Position numbers and translations under genes: made by a program. This document shows, piece by piece, positions 22,529 to 32,369 of a stretch of DNA of 39,172 nt. The DNA comes from Candidatus Allofournierella pullistercoris (lineage in GTDB: Bacteria; Bacillota; Clostridia; Oscillospirales; Ruminococcaceae), in assembly GCA_018883715.1 (NCBI GenBank), contig JAHLFP010000004.1, positions 1 through 39,172 of the forward strand, in the 5' to 3' direction. The first letter of the stretch is position 1; each line of letters opens with the position of its first letter. The notes below the pieces were generated by a model. That model did not search any database. It saw only the letters and a list, made by a program, of their open reading frames with translations, and was not told the DNA's origin.

Positions 22529-23860
22529 TTATTTCTCCTTTTTTTCTTTGGGAAGAATCAGGTTCAGTACAATGGCGCTAATTGCCACAACAATTACTTC
22601 CGAGCTGCCAAAAATCTGGCCTACCCACTGGGGGCATCCGGCAAAAGCACCGGCAGTCTGGGGAATACCCACTGCCAGAGCCACGCTCAAACCGGCAATA
22701 AATACACTGCGGTTGCTCAGGCCGTCTCGAGCCAGCATCCGCACGCCAGTCATGGCGATGGAGCCAAACACCGTGATGGTGGCACCACCCAGAACCGGCT
22801 GGGGAATTGTAATCAGGATGGCACTCAGTTTGGGAACCAGTGCAGCCACGGCAACAATGCCGCCTGCAATGCCAAATACCACCCGGTTAATAACCTTGGT
22901 TGTTACCACAATACCAACATTCTGACCAGCGGAGGCAACGGGTACACCGCCAAACACACCACCCAGCAGGCTGCACAGGTTGTTGGCGATAACGCCACCG
23001 GTGATTTCTGCGCTGGTGGCTTCCCGCTCGTACACGCCGTTTGCGGTTGCCTCAAACTGACCGATGTCCTGCACAGCGTTCACCATAAACACCACACCCA
23101 GGCTGATGATGGCGCTCAGATGGAAGGTGGGGGCAAAATGCAGAGGTTCGGGCAGCTGAATCCAGCTTGCAGTGCCTACACTGTCAAAATGAATCATTCC
23201 CATGGCCAGTGCCACCAGATAGCCCACCACCATGCCAATCAGGGTGGCGCTGGCTTTCACCATGCCTTTACCGAACTGACCGCAGATAATTACGGTTGCC
23301 AGGGTGATAAAAGCCAGAAGCCAGTTGCGAGGGCTGCCATACATGGGGTCGCTTGCACTGCCGCCTGCCATATAGTTGACAGCGGTGTCATACAAGGAGA
23401 TGCCAATGGTCAGCACCACGCTGGCGGTGACAATGGGAGGGAACAAAAACCGAATTTTTTTGAACACAAGGCCCACCAGCATACCCATGCAGGCACCCGC
23501 AATCTGGGCGCCTATCATGCCGTTGATGCCGTGCAGCTCCACCACCGAGCGCAGGGTGGGCAGAAAGGCAAAGCCACTGCCTACCATGATGGGCAGGCCA
23601 CTGCTGATAAAGCCTTTTACACCAAATGCCTGAAGCAGGATGGCAAATGCCGCCACCAGCAGGCTTCCCTGTACCATGATAATCTGGTCAGAGGCGGAAA
23701 CACCGCCAGCAGATGCCACAATCATGGGCATGGTGATGCAGCCCACCACCATGGCAACAACGTGTTGCAAAGCCAAGGGGATGGCCTTGCCAATCGGGGG
23801 CATTCCGGTGCGTTCAAAGAGCGCTTGTTCACGGGGACTGGACTTGGTAACAGTGCTCAT
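22529..23860 (-). CDS. NCS2-family purine (xanthine/urate) permease
   Basis: A 443-aa nucleobase:cation symporter-2 with about 12-14 membrane segments. Family signs are ALQHVVAMVVG at the N terminus, the substrate-site region with Q/E-P and NxG-type motifs (GVPVASAGQNVGIV near residue 310), and PQPVLGGATI near 355. NCS2 proteins carry xanthine, urate or uracil; the cluster argues for xanthine or urate. It is tightly packed, with 3-base gaps to both the XDH and ygeX genes. ATG 23860 follows AAAGGAGG. Confidence 0.92.
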   Translation of the reverse strand: MSTVTKSSPREQALFERTGMPPIGKAIPLALQHVVAMVVGCITMPMIVASAGGVSASDQIIMVQGSLLVAAFAILLQAFGVKGFISSGLPIMVGSGFAFLPTLRSVVELHGINGMIGAQIAGACMGMLVGLVFKKIRFLFPPIVTASVVLTIGISLYDTAVNYMAGGSASDPMYGSPRNWLLAFITLATVIICGQFGKGMVKASATLIGMVVGYLVALAMGMIHFDSVGTASWIQLPEPLHFAPTFHLSAIISLGVVFMVNAVQDIGQFEATANGVYEREATSAEITGGVIANNLCSLLGGVFGGVPVASAGQNVGIVVTTKVINRVVFGIAGGIVAVAALVPKLSAILITIPQPVLGGATITVFGSIAMTGVRMLARDGLSNRSVFIAGLSVALAVGIPQTAGAFAGCPQWVGQIFGSSEVIVVAISAIVLNLILPKEKKEK

Positions 23861-23863
23861 GGG

Positions 23864-26437
23864 TTATTTTCCTCCTTTTGCCTTCTTATAGAAGGTGTCA
23901 CAGATGGGCAACTTTGTGCGGAAAACTCCATCCACCCGGTAAGCGGCATGAGCAGCAGCCGGAGCGGCAGGAATGGAACAAATCTCACCCACACCCTTGG
24001 CACCAAAGGTGTTCTGGTCGTTTGTGCCTTTTTCCACATAAATGATATCGATAGGAGGAACATCCGTTGCGCGAAGCAGACCAAGCGTGCCATATTTGGA
24101 CTTTACATAGCCATCTTCCATCTTAAAGTCCTCGGTCAGGCCGTAACCCAAAGACATGACGATGCCGCCTTCAATCTGGCCGCCGCATGCTTCCGGGTTG
24201 ACCACCTTGCCCACGTCGTGGGCGGCAACCACACGGGTTACCTTCTTGTTTTCGTCCATGATAACCACCTGTGCCGCATAGCCGTAGGCCACATGGCTTA
24301 CAGGGTTGGGCTTGTCGCTTCCCATGGGGTCGGTAATACCGGTGTACTCACCATAGAAGCTTTCGCCTTCCAAGTCTGCCAGGGTACGTCCAGACTCCAG
24401 CGCCTCTGCCAGCAACTGGGCGGCACGGCGGGTAGCCTCGCCACAGAACACCGTCTGACGGGATGCGGTGGAGGTACCAGAGTTGGGGGTAATGGCGGTA
24501 TCAGGCCGTTCGTGGAAGATAAGATGGGCAGGAATATGGGTGACTTCGTTCACAATCTGGGTGCAGACGGTGGCAATGCCCTGTCCCATGCAGGCGGCAC
24601 TGGTGCGGGTGTGCACCTTGCCATCCACAATGGCCAGGGTGCATCGACCGGTGTCGGGGATGCCTACGCCTACACCGCTGTTCTTCATACAGCCTGCAAT
24701 ACCTGCATAGGGGCTGCTCTCGAACGCTTCTTTAACGGCTTCCAGGCATTCCACATAGCCGGTATCCGGGCCAGCAATCTGACCGTTGGGCAGTACATCA
24801 CCGGGACGGATGGCGTTCCGGTAACGGATTTCCCAGGGGCTGATGCCCACTTTTTCTGCCAGCAGGTCCAGGTTCAGCTCGGCGCCAAAGCAGCTTTGGG
24901 TTACGCCAAAGCCACGGAAAGCGCCGCCCGGCACGTTGTTGGTGTACACACACATTCCTGTGATGTCAATGTTCTGGAAATTGTAAGGGCCGCCGCAGTG
25001 GGTGCAAGCACGCTGCAATACAGGCCCGCCCAAGCTGGCATACGCACCGCAGTCGGAAATCAAGGTGGCCTTCATGGCCAGTAACTTGCCGTTTTCGTCG
25101 CAGGCGGTGGTAATGTCCATTTCCATGGCATGACGTTTGGTATGGATGTTCAGGCTCTCCTGTCGGCTGAATTTCACCTTAACCGGTTTACCGGTGGCCC
25201 AGGCCATCAAGGCGGCATGGTGCTGTACGCTCATGTCCTCCTTGCCGCCGAAACCGCCGCCCACCAGCTTGGACTGGCAGCGAACCTTTTCCGGGGGGAG
25301 CTTCAGCATACGGGAGATCTCCTTCTGTTCATCATACACGGATTGAGAACCAGTGTAAAGCAAAAGGCCGCCATCTTCTTCAGGGATGGCAATGGCACAC
25401 TCCGGCTCCATGAAAGCATGATCGGTCATGGGGGTGGAGTAGTGTCCGGTAACCACATGGGCAGCGTTGGCAATGATTTCATCCACATTGCCACGTTTCA
25501 GCACCTCTTTGGTGAGAATGTTGCCCTTTTCGTGGAGTTTGGGGGCATCCGGCTGCATGGCCTTCACCGGGTCGGTCAAGGGTTCCAGCTCGGTGTAGGT
25601 TACATCCACCAGGTCCAGCACCTCGTCCAGAGTCTCCTTGTGGTTGGTGGCAACCAGCACAATGGCATCACCGATGTAGCGGGTGCAGTCACCCTCCGCA
25701 ATCAGTACGTCCCAGTCCTGGACAATGTGTCCAGTCTTATTGAAGGGCACGTCCTCGGCCCGCAGGATGCGCACCACATCGGGGTGAGCCAGGGCACGGG
25801 TCAGGTCAATCTTCTCCACCCGGGCACGGGGATACTTGGAGCGCAGAGCCTTTGCGTAAATCATGCCGGGGACGGTAATATCGTCCACAAACAGGCCGGT
25901 GCCCAGCACCTTTTCAGCGGTGTCCACACGGGGCAGGTGAGCGCCAATGCGGGCTTCGCTGTCATCGTCGGCGGGGACGGGCAGGTTTTCCCGGAACATC
26001 TTGGCAGCCAGCAGAATGGCGTCCTCGATTTTCACATAGCCAGTACAGCGGCAGATGTTGCCACGGATGGCCTTTTTCACCTCGTCACGGGTGGGTTCCA
26101 GGGTTTCGTCCAGCAGGGCCTTTGCACTGATGACCATGCCGGGGATGCAGAAACCACACTGCACCGCGCCAGTCTTGCCAAAGGCATATACATATACTTC
26201 ACGCTCCCGGTCGGTCAGACCTTCCACGGTGGTGATATGCTTGCCGTCCATCTTCTCGGTGGTAAAGACACAGGATTTCACCTTTTTGCCATCCACAATA
26301 ATGGTACAGGTGCCACAAGCGCCTTCGCCACAGCCGTTCTTTACACTGGTCAAACGAAGCTCTTCCCGAAGGAAGTCCATCAGCTTCACGTTTTTCTCGG
26401 TGCGATATTCCGCACCATTCACATACAGGGTGTACAC
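23864..26437 (-). CDS. Selenium-dependent xanthine dehydrogenase, fused Fe-S and Mo domains
   Basis: An 857-aa enzyme joining the usual XdhC-type iron-sulfur subunit to the molybdopterin subunit. Plant-type [2Fe-2S] ligands are in CGEGACGTC (about residues 37-45) with a later Cys, and the second cluster in QCGFC (about 95) and CRCTGY (about 128). The Mo domain runs from about 170 to the end, with GGGFGGKED, GGAFRGFG and the catalytic-Glu motif GVGEICSIP. It has no FAD domain, so electrons must leave to a partner, probably YgfK. It lacks an in-frame TGA: selenium would be a cofactor, not selenocysteine. GTG 26437 behind AAAGGAG is a better start than the ORF-track codon. It hydroxylates purines such as xanthine or hypoxanthine; direction is inferred. 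Confidence 0.93.
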   Translation of the reverse strand: MYTLYVNGAEYRTEKNVKLMDFLREELRLTSVKNGCGEGACGTCTIIVDGKKVKSCVFTTEKMDGKHITTVEGLTDREREVYVYAFGKTGAVQCGFCIPGMVISAKALLDETLEPTRDEVKKAIRGNICRCTGYVKIEDAILLAAKMFRENLPVPADDDSEARIGAHLPRVDTAEKVLGTGLFVDDITVPGMIYAKALRSKYPRARVEKIDLTRALAHPDVVRILRAEDVPFNKTGHIVQDWDVLIAEGDCTRYIGDAIVLVATNHKETLDEVLDLVDVTYTELEPLTDPVKAMQPDAPKLHEKGNILTKEVLKRGNVDEIIANAAHVVTGHYSTPMTDHAFMEPECAIAIPEEDGGLLLYTGSQSVYDEQKEISRMLKLPPEKVRCQSKLVGGGFGGKEDMSVQHHAALMAWATGKPVKVKFSRQESLNIHTKRHAMEMDITTACDENGKLLAMKATLISDCGAYASLGGPVLQRACTHCGGPYNFQNIDITGMCVYTNNVPGGAFRGFGVTQSCFGAELNLDLLAEKVGISPWEIRYRNAIRPGDVLPNGQIAGPDTGYVECLEAVKEAFESSPYAGIAGCMKNSGVGVGIPDTGRCTLAIVDGKVHTRTSAACMGQGIATVCTQIVNEVTHIPAHLIFHERPDTAITPNSGTSTASRQTVFCGEATRRAAQLLAEALESGRTLADLEGESFYGEYTGITDPMGSDKPNPVSHVAYGYAAQVVIMDENKKVTRVVAAHDVGKVVNPEACGGQIEGGIVMSLGYGLTEDFKMEDGYVKSKYGTLGLLRATDVPPIDIIYVEKGTNDQNTFGAKGVGEICSIPAAPAAAHAAYRVDGVFRTKLPICDTFYKKAKGGK

Positions 26438-26451
26438 GGGGCAATCTCCTT

Positions 26452-27810
26452 TCAGCGTTTGACATAGCATCCGGCAACTGCATCGGTGGGCTGGCCATCC
26501 TTTGCAGCAAGCTGACCGCCTACAAATACCAGGCGGGGCATACCGGTAACTTCCAATCCTTCGTAAGGGGTATAATCCACATTCTGGTGCTGGGTTTCAG
26601 CACGGAGTGTTGTCTTTGCTTTGGGGTCCCAGATGGTGATGTCCGCGTCCGAGCCAACTGCAAGCACCCCTTTTTGGGGATACATGCCAAACAGCTGGGC
26701 AGGGCCTTGGGAAAGAAGCTGGCAGAACTGCATCACCGACAGCTCGCCGGAATTGACCATGCTGGTATACACCACCATGGGTCGATGTTCAATGCCTGGC
26801 CCACCGTTGGGGATTTTGGTGAAATCCGCAAGGCCAAGCTCTTTTTGTCCGTGGAAATTGTAACTGCAATGGTCGGTGGCGATGGTGTCAATCTCGCCGT
26901 TTGCCACCGCCTGGCGGAGGGCCTGCACATCGGCGGCACTGCGCAAGGGGGGACTCATTACATATTTGGCGGACTCAAACCCGGGCAGATGATACCGTGT
27001 TTCATCCAGCACCAGGTATTGGGGGCAGGTTTCTGCATACACCTTTACCCCACGTTTGCGGGCGGCACGTACCTCTTCCAGGCCAAGGGCGCTGCTCAGG
27101 TGCACCACATGAACCGGCGCACCGGTCAACTCGCCCAGATAGCACAGCCGGTTAATGGCTTCCGCCTCCACCTCAGGGGGACGGCTGGCGGGATGGGCCG
27201 CAGGGGAGAGATGACCCAGGGCTTTTTCCTGGGCTTGCAGGGCATTCACCAGCACACCGTTCTCACAGTGTACCCCCAGCAGTCCGCCCACGGGTTTCAG
27301 GGTTTGCAGAATGTCCAACAGCTGGTCGTCCGCCACCTTGAGGGCATCGTAGGCCATATAGGCCTTAAAACTGGAAACACCCCGCTCCAGCATGGAGGGG
27401 ATTTCCGCCTTGGTGGCTGGGTTCCAGTCGGTGATTGCCATATGAAAGGCATAGTTACAGCGACAGCGACCCTCTGCCTTTGCGTGCCAGGCATCCAGTG
27501 CCTGGTTCAGGGTGCCTCCCTTGTCCTGGGTGGCAAAGTCCACCAGCGTGGTGGTTCCGCCGCAGACGGCGGCAAGGCTTCCGGTGGCAAAATCATCTGC
27601 CGTTACCGTTACGCCGCTGTCCATGTCCAGATGGGTGTGTCCGTCGATAAACCCCGGGAATACATAGCACCCGGCGGCATCATAGACGGTGTCCCTCTCT
27701 GCAACGGGAAGATGCTGTCCGATGGCAACAATTTTGCCGCCATCCATAGAAAGGTCAGCACTGGTCAGCCCCGTAGGGCTGACCAGCTGGCCGTTTTGAA
27801 TAATAATCAA
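26452..27810 (-). CDS. Dihydropyrimidinase/hydantoinase-family cyclic amidohydrolase
   Basis: A 452-aa cyclic amidase, the hyuA-type gene of purine clusters (unrelated to the HyuA-like ATPase at 6677). The dinuclear metal site is complete: GFIDGHTHLD near residue 58, the carboxylated Lys in SSFKAYMAYD near 149, HCENG near 181, HVVHLSS near 237, and TIATDHC near 315. By family it opens a cyclic amide such as a dihydro-oxopurine or hydantoin ring. The start is TTG 27810 with AAGGGA seven bases upstream; no ATG is available. It ends 14 bases before the XDH start. Confidence 0.92.
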   Translation of the reverse strand: MIIIQNGQLVSPTGLTSADLSMDGGKIVAIGQHLPVAERDTVYDAAGCYVFPGFIDGHTHLDMDSGVTVTADDFATGSLAAVCGGTTTLVDFATQDKGGTLNQALDAWHAKAEGRCRCNYAFHMAITDWNPATKAEIPSMLERGVSSFKAYMAYDALKVADDQLLDILQTLKPVGGLLGVHCENGVLVNALQAQEKALGHLSPAAHPASRPPEVEAEAINRLCYLGELTGAPVHVVHLSSALGLEEVRAARKRGVKVYAETCPQYLVLDETRYHLPGFESAKYVMSPPLRSAADVQALRQAVANGEIDTIATDHCSYNFHGQKELGLADFTKIPNGGPGIEHRPMVVYTSMVNSGELSVMQFCQLLSQGPAQLFGMYPQKGVLAVGSDADITIWDPKAKTTLRAETQHQNVDYTPYEGLEVTGMPRLVFVGGQLAAKDGQPTDAVAGCYVKR

Positions 27811-27839
27811 GCCAAATCCCTTCTTTCCATGCTTGCCGA

Positions 27840-30815
27840 TTACAGGCAGTAAGCGTAGTCAGAAAGAATGGTTTCCATAAGCTGTTTCAAAGGTGCATAG
27901 GTCTTGGTGTCCTGTGCCAGAACGGTCTGGTACTCATCGTTGCCCAGACGAACCTTCACAAGGCCGGTTGCACGATCCAGCACGCAGAAGCCGGGGTTGG
28001 TGCTGTCCGCCATATCTGCCTCGGAGGCAAATACGGTGAACTTATCCTTGTAAGGTGCGCTGGCATAGGGGCAGAACACAGCACAGTTGCCGCACTCGTT
28101 GCACATTTTGTCCACATGAACAATCTGCTCTTTGCGCATGCCGGGTACCTGGATGGCCAGGTTTGCACGGTTGGGGCAAACGTCCACGCAGTTTTCACAA
28201 ACAGCGTTACAGCCAAGGCAACGGTCGGACTCGGTCTTGCCGTCCACATACTCAGCCAGAGCACTGCGTTTTGCCTTCAGTACGGAAGCTTCCTCCTGGA
28301 AGGGGGACTGAGCCACGGTGCTGTTCACAATGTCCATGGCGGCGGCGGTGGCGTCGGCAATGGCTTCTACCACGGTGGCGGGGCCACGCATTGCGTCGCC
28401 AACCACATAGATGCCGTTCTCGGCACGGCAATGCTCATCCAGCACAGCCTTGCCCTTTGCGTTCACAGGGATGCCACTGCTCAGGAAGTAAGCGGTGTCC
28501 ACCTGCTCGCCGATGGAGGCGATGACGCAGGAAGCAGGCAGGCTAATCTGCTCGCCGGTGGCTTCGGGGCTGCGACGGCCGGAAGCGTCCGGCTCGCCCA
28601 GGCGCATTACATCGCACAGCAGCTGACCATTCTCAAAGCGGACAGGAGCCAGCAGTTCGCAGAACTCCACGCCATCCTCCAGAGCCAGCTCCAGCTCTTC
28701 CTCGTCGGCGGGCATGTAGCGCTTGGTACGACGGTACACAAGGCGAACATTCTCTGCACCCTGACGCTTTGCGGCACGAGCGGCGTCCATGGCGGTGTTA
28801 CCTGCACCAATGATTACCACGTCGTTGCCCAGGTTCAGGCTTTCGGGGTTTTTCTTCAAGGCTTCCAGGAAGTCCAGTACGTTCATGGCCTGCTCGCCTT
28901 CCAGCTTCAGCTGGCCATGGTTCCATGCGCCGTTTGCCACAATCACATGGGTAAAGCCCTGTGCCAGCAGGTCGGCGGGGTTCAGAACGGTGGTGTTCAG
29001 CTTTACGGTGACACCCAGCTGCTCCAGCATCTTTGCGTCGTTGGCGATGGCTTCACCGCTGATGCGGAATTCGGGGATGATGTGTTTTACCACACCGCCC
29101 AGAGCGTCCCGCTTCTCAAAGATGGTGGCCTTTGCGCCAGCCCGTGCCAGGAAGTAAGCGGCTGCCATACCAGCAGGGCCGCCACCGATGATGGCAACGT
29201 TCTCGCTGCGCTCTGCGCCAGCTTTCAGAGTGGGCAGGAAGGCGTCAAAACCGCCCTCAGCGGCAACCAGTTTTGCGTCACGGATATGTACGCTGTCCTC
29301 GTAGAAGTTACGGGTACATTTGGTGGTGCAGCGGTGGCTACAGATGGTGCCGGTGATGAAGGGCAGGGGGTTCTTCTCGCAGATAACCTTCAAAGCCTCT
29401 GCATACTGGCCCTTGCCAACCAGGTCGATGTAGGTGGGAATGTCCTGATGGATGGGGCAGCCAGCCTCCTGACAGGGAGCCACAAAGCAGTCAATCAGGG
29501 GAACCTGGGTGTCCATCTTACGGCTGGGCAGGGGCTTGATGGGCTTCACATGGTGAACGTCCTTCTTCACAGAGTCAACCAGAGCATCCAGCTTTGCCAT
29601 GTCCACGCCAGCAAAGGGAACATAGTCCATGTTCACCAGCAGGTCAGCCATGGGACGCAGACGGTTGTATCCACCGGGTTTCAGCAGGGTGGTGGCCAGG
29701 GTGATGGGCCAGATGCCGGTTTCAAAGATGGAACCGATGTTGAACTGGTCAGCACCGCCGGAGTAGGAAACACGCAGTTTGCCGTCAAACTCCTTCTCCA
29801 CCTTCTGAGCCAGGCTGATGGACAGGGGGTACAGGCTCTTACCGCTCATGTACATCTCTTCGCCGGGCAGCTCGCCACGGGCGATGGTAACAGGGAAGGT
29901 GTTGGTCAGCTTAATGCCGAATTCCACACCGTTCTTGTCGCACAGAGCCAGCAGACGACGGAACATGGGGATGGCATCCTCAAACTGCAGGTCGCCCTTG
30001 AAGTGGTGGTCGTCAAAGACGATGTAGTCGTAACCCATATCGTCCAGAGTCTTGCGAGCGAACTCGTAGCCCAGCAGGGTGGGGTTGCACTTGATGTAGG
30101 TGTTCAGCTTCTTCTCGTCAATCAGGTAGGTTGCAATCCGCTCAATTTCATCCGGCGGGCAGCCATGCAGGGTGGACAGGGTAATGGAGGTGCATACATG
30201 GGGGTTGATGCTGTCGATGTATGCCTCGTCAATGCCGGGCAGACGGCTCAGGTTTTCCTTAGCCCAGGCAACGCACTCTGCCCAGATGGGGGTGGCGGAA
30301 GCGTCCTTCATGCCCTCGATGTAGTTGTTGACCTTCTCGCTCTTGATGCCAGCCAGGTCATAGCCAACGCTCATGTTAAAGACAAAGCCGTTCTCGCTGC
30401 CCAGGCCGTACATCTTGCTGATGAGCTTCAGGGCAAACCAGCCCTTTACATACTCCTCAAAAGCCTGGGGAACCCGCAGCTCGGTGCTCCATTCCACGTT
30501 GTAGCACTCGTCCTCTGCCTTAATGCAGGGCTTGGAAACGGGCAGGTCTTCACCGTCGATAATCTGAACGGTTTTTACCTCAAAGAAGCGGCTGCCGCCA
30601 GCGTAAGCGGCAATCAAGTTCTGTGCCAGCTGGGTGTGAGGGCCAGCGGCGGGGCCAAAGGGGGTTTCCACCTGCTCGGTAAAGATGGGAAGCATCTTGC
30701 CGCTGGTGTGCTTATAGATGTCGCCTACGCCAAAGATGGTGCGGCGGCTTGCGTACTCGGTAATCACCCAGTCCATCAACTCAGAAAACGGAATGGGGCG
30801 CATGATATCGCTCAT
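27840..30815 (-). CDS. ygfK: YgfK-type FAD/iron-sulfur oxidoreductase
   Basis: A 991-aa multidomain protein annotated in other genomes as a putative selenate reductase subunit. Residues about 35-440 are a dihydroorotate-dehydrogenase-like barrel (TPFGPAAGPHTQLAQN). About 445-530 is a cysteine-rich GltD-like Fe-S segment (CQEAGCPIHQDIP, CSHRCTTKC). About 540-860 is the FAD/NAD(P)H module (IIGGGPAGMAAA and IIGAGNTAMDAA). The end carries two 4Fe-4S motifs (CENCVDVCP and CNECGNCAVFCP). Its redox chain could take electrons from XDH, which has no FAD subunit, or reduce a purine intermediate. ATG 30815 is set by AAGGAG; TTG 30821 is an alternative. Confidence 0.93.
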   Translation of the reverse strand: MSDIMRPIPFSELMDWVITEYASRRTIFGVGDIYKHTSGKMLPIFTEQVETPFGPAAGPHTQLAQNLIAAYAGGSRFFEVKTVQIIDGEDLPVSKPCIKAEDECYNVEWSTELRVPQAFEEYVKGWFALKLISKMYGLGSENGFVFNMSVGYDLAGIKSEKVNNYIEGMKDASATPIWAECVAWAKENLSRLPGIDEAYIDSINPHVCTSITLSTLHGCPPDEIERIATYLIDEKKLNTYIKCNPTLLGYEFARKTLDDMGYDYIVFDDHHFKGDLQFEDAIPMFRRLLALCDKNGVEFGIKLTNTFPVTIARGELPGEEMYMSGKSLYPLSISLAQKVEKEFDGKLRVSYSGGADQFNIGSIFETGIWPITLATTLLKPGGYNRLRPMADLLVNMDYVPFAGVDMAKLDALVDSVKKDVHHVKPIKPLPSRKMDTQVPLIDCFVAPCQEAGCPIHQDIPTYIDLVGKGQYAEALKVICEKNPLPFITGTICSHRCTTKCTRNFYEDSVHIRDAKLVAAEGGFDAFLPTLKAGAERSENVAIIGGGPAGMAAAYFLARAGAKATIFEKRDALGGVVKHIIPEFRISGEAIANDAKMLEQLGVTVKLNTTVLNPADLLAQGFTHVIVANGAWNHGQLKLEGEQAMNVLDFLEALKKNPESLNLGNDVVIIGAGNTAMDAARAAKRQGAENVRLVYRRTKRYMPADEEELELALEDGVEFCELLAPVRFENGQLLCDVMRLGEPDASGRRSPEATGEQISLPASCVIASIGEQVDTAYFLSSGIPVNAKGKAVLDEHCRAENGIYVVGDAMRGPATVVEAIADATAAAMDIVNSTVAQSPFQEEASVLKAKRSALAEYVDGKTESDRCLGCNAVCENCVDVCPNRANLAIQVPGMRKEQIVHVDKMCNECGNCAVFCPYASAPYKDKFTVFASEADMADSTNPGFCVLDRATGLVKVRLGNDEYQTVLAQDTKTYAPLKQLMETILSDYAYCL

Positions 30816-30893
30816 GTTCAATCTCCTTTTTCATATTCAACAGGTTTTTGGGCTTGCCCGCACACTTTAGGCCCGTGCGTCGGCCAATTTATA

Positions 30894-30926
30894 CCCCGCC
30901 CGCCTGGGGTTTTTGGCGGGACGGGG
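30894..30926. promoter_or_regulatory. GC-rich hairpin between ssnA and ygfK
   Basis: CCCCGCCCGCC pairs with GGCGGG-A-CGGGG around a 10-base loop in the 121-base gap. On the transcribed strand no T-run follows. It may be an mRNA stability or processing element setting the ratio of ssnA to downstream products. Confidence 0.5.
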
Positions 30927-30936
30927 ATACAATTTT

Positions 30937-32274
30937 TTAGCGACCAGCGTTGATGCGGTTCCACAAATCGGCGCTCTGCTCACGGCAGTGTGCCAGAACG
31001 GCTTCCTTGTCGATGCCAACCAGCTGGCGGTTTTCCATCTTCACAACACCGTTGATGATGGTGGTCACCACACTGCGACCGGTCATACCAAACAGGATAT
31101 GACTGTTGATGTTGGAAGCATTCATCGGGGTCAGGGGGTCATAGTCGGAGACAATCACGTCGGCGTAAGCGCCGGCCTTCAGGATGCCGATGGGCTTTTT
31201 GAAGAAGCGGCCAGCCATAGCGCGGTTGTTTTCAAACAGCATGGTGGGAATCTCGCCCCAGGCCACGTTGGGCTTGCAAGCATTGTGCTTGTGCAGTACG
31301 TTTGCCACCTTGTAGCTCTCGGTCATGTCGTTGGTGTAGCCGTCGGTGCCAAGACCCACGGTCAGACCTTTTTCCATCATCTTCAGGATGGGAGGGCAGC
31401 CAACGGCGTTGCCCATGTTGCTTTCCGGGTTATGTACCACCATGGTGCCGGTGTGTTTCAGCAGGTCCATCTCGGCCTCGTTGATGTAGATGCAGTGACC
31501 GCAGATGGTTTTATCGCCCAGAATGTCCATGTCATGCAGACGGAATACCAGGCGCTTGTTGTACTTTGCCAGGCTGTCGTACAAATCGTCGATGCCCTCG
31601 GCCACATGGATGTGATAGCCAGCATCCTGGGGCTTTTCAGCGGCGCAGTACTCCAGAGTCTCGTTGGACAGGGTGAAGGGAGCGTGCATACCCATCATGC
31701 CGGCAATCATGTCGGAGTCGTCCTGCTGGGCGTACTTGATGAAATCCACGTTCTCCTTAACGGCGGCTTTCATCTTGTCAGCGCCGTCACGGTCGCTGAT
31801 TTCATAGCACAGGTTGGAGCGAACACCAAACTCCTTGGCGCTCTCTGCAATGGCGAACAGGCTGCCCTCGATGCCGCCGTAGCTGGCATGGTGGTCAAAA
31901 ATGGTGGTAACACCGTTCATGATGCAGTCCAGATAGGTTGCATCGGCGCTTGCCTTGGTGTCCGGCAGCAGCAGGTTGCGGTCGATGGTCCACCACTGCT
32001 GGTCCAGAACCTCCAGGAAGTTGGTGGGGTTGTTTCCCTTGATGGTCAGACCCCGGGCAAAGGCGGAGTAGATGTGGTTGTGGGCGTTGATGAAGCCGGG
32101 CATAATCACGCCACCCTTTGCGTCCATAAAGCGGGCGTCAGGGTATTTGGCTTTCATCTCCTGGGTGGTGCCAACATCGGCAATCAGGTTGCCCTCGATG
32201 GCTACACAGCCGTTGTCCAGATAGGGCATTGCTTCATCCCGGGTGACCAGGCGACCGTTTCCGAGCAGATACAT
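30937..32274 (-). CDS. ssnA: SsnA-type aminohydrolase/chlorohydrolase-family enzyme
   Basis: A 445-aa amidohydrolase of the ATZ/TRZ (guanine-deaminase-like) group. Metal ligands are visible in GFINAHNHIYSAFARG near residue 60 (HxH), HVAEG near 213, GHCIYI near 250, and GLGTDGYTNDM near 303. SsnA is a conserved member of anaerobic purine catabolism clusters; it likely hydrolyses an amino or ring amide group of a purine intermediate. ATG 32274 follows AAAAGGAG; the 12-codon upstream extension is not needed. It is the first gene after a long structured leader. Confidence 0.92.
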   Translation of the reverse strand: MYLLGNGRLVTRDEAMPYLDNGCVAIEGNLIADVGTTQEMKAKYPDARFMDAKGGVIMPGFINAHNHIYSAFARGLTIKGNNPTNFLEVLDQQWWTIDRNLLLPDTKASADATYLDCIMNGVTTIFDHHASYGGIEGSLFAIAESAKEFGVRSNLCYEISDRDGADKMKAAVKENVDFIKYAQQDDSDMIAGMMGMHAPFTLSNETLEYCAAEKPQDAGYHIHVAEGIDDLYDSLAKYNKRLVFRLHDMDILGDKTICGHCIYINEAEMDLLKHTGTMVVHNPESNMGNAVGCPPILKMMEKGLTVGLGTDGYTNDMTESYKVANVLHKHNACKPNVAWGEIPTMLFENNRAMAGRFFKKPIGILKAGAYADVIVSDYDPLTPMNASNINSHILFGMTGRSVVTTIINGVVKMENRQLVGIDKEAVLAHCREQSADLWNRINAGR

Positions 32275-32333
32275 GGTTTTCGTCTCCTTTTCTATTGTGT
32301 TTTGTGACAAGGTTTATTCGCCATTGTGGCAAC

Positions 32334-32369
32334 AAAAAACCGCCCAGAGCCAGAACTGGCCCAGAGCGG
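32334..32369 (-). terminator. Intrinsic terminator in the ssnA leader (attenuator)
   Basis: Read on the minus strand, CCGCTCTGGGCCAG and CTGGCTCTGGGCGG form a 14-bp stem (one T-T mismatch, two G-T pairs) with a 2-base connector, followed directly by TTTTTTGTTG. It ends 60 bases before the ssnA start and downstream of the predicted promoter. No coding gene ends nearby on this strand, so its natural role is premature termination of the purine operon. Confidence 0.85.

Noticed and set aside
21263-25084. A 1273-aa plus-strand ORF
   Set aside because: It lies antisense across ygeX, the permease and most of the XDH, all of which have clear family motifs. It has low-complexity Gly/His/Asn composition typical of shadow frames in GC-rich third-position DNA.
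23864-26437. Selenocysteine in the xanthine dehydrogenase
   Set aside because: The frame has no in-frame TGA. Selenium in this enzyme class is a non-protein cofactor.
28116-30953. A 945-aa plus-strand ORF
   Set aside because: Antisense shadow of ygfK and the ssnA-ygfK gap; no domain motifs.
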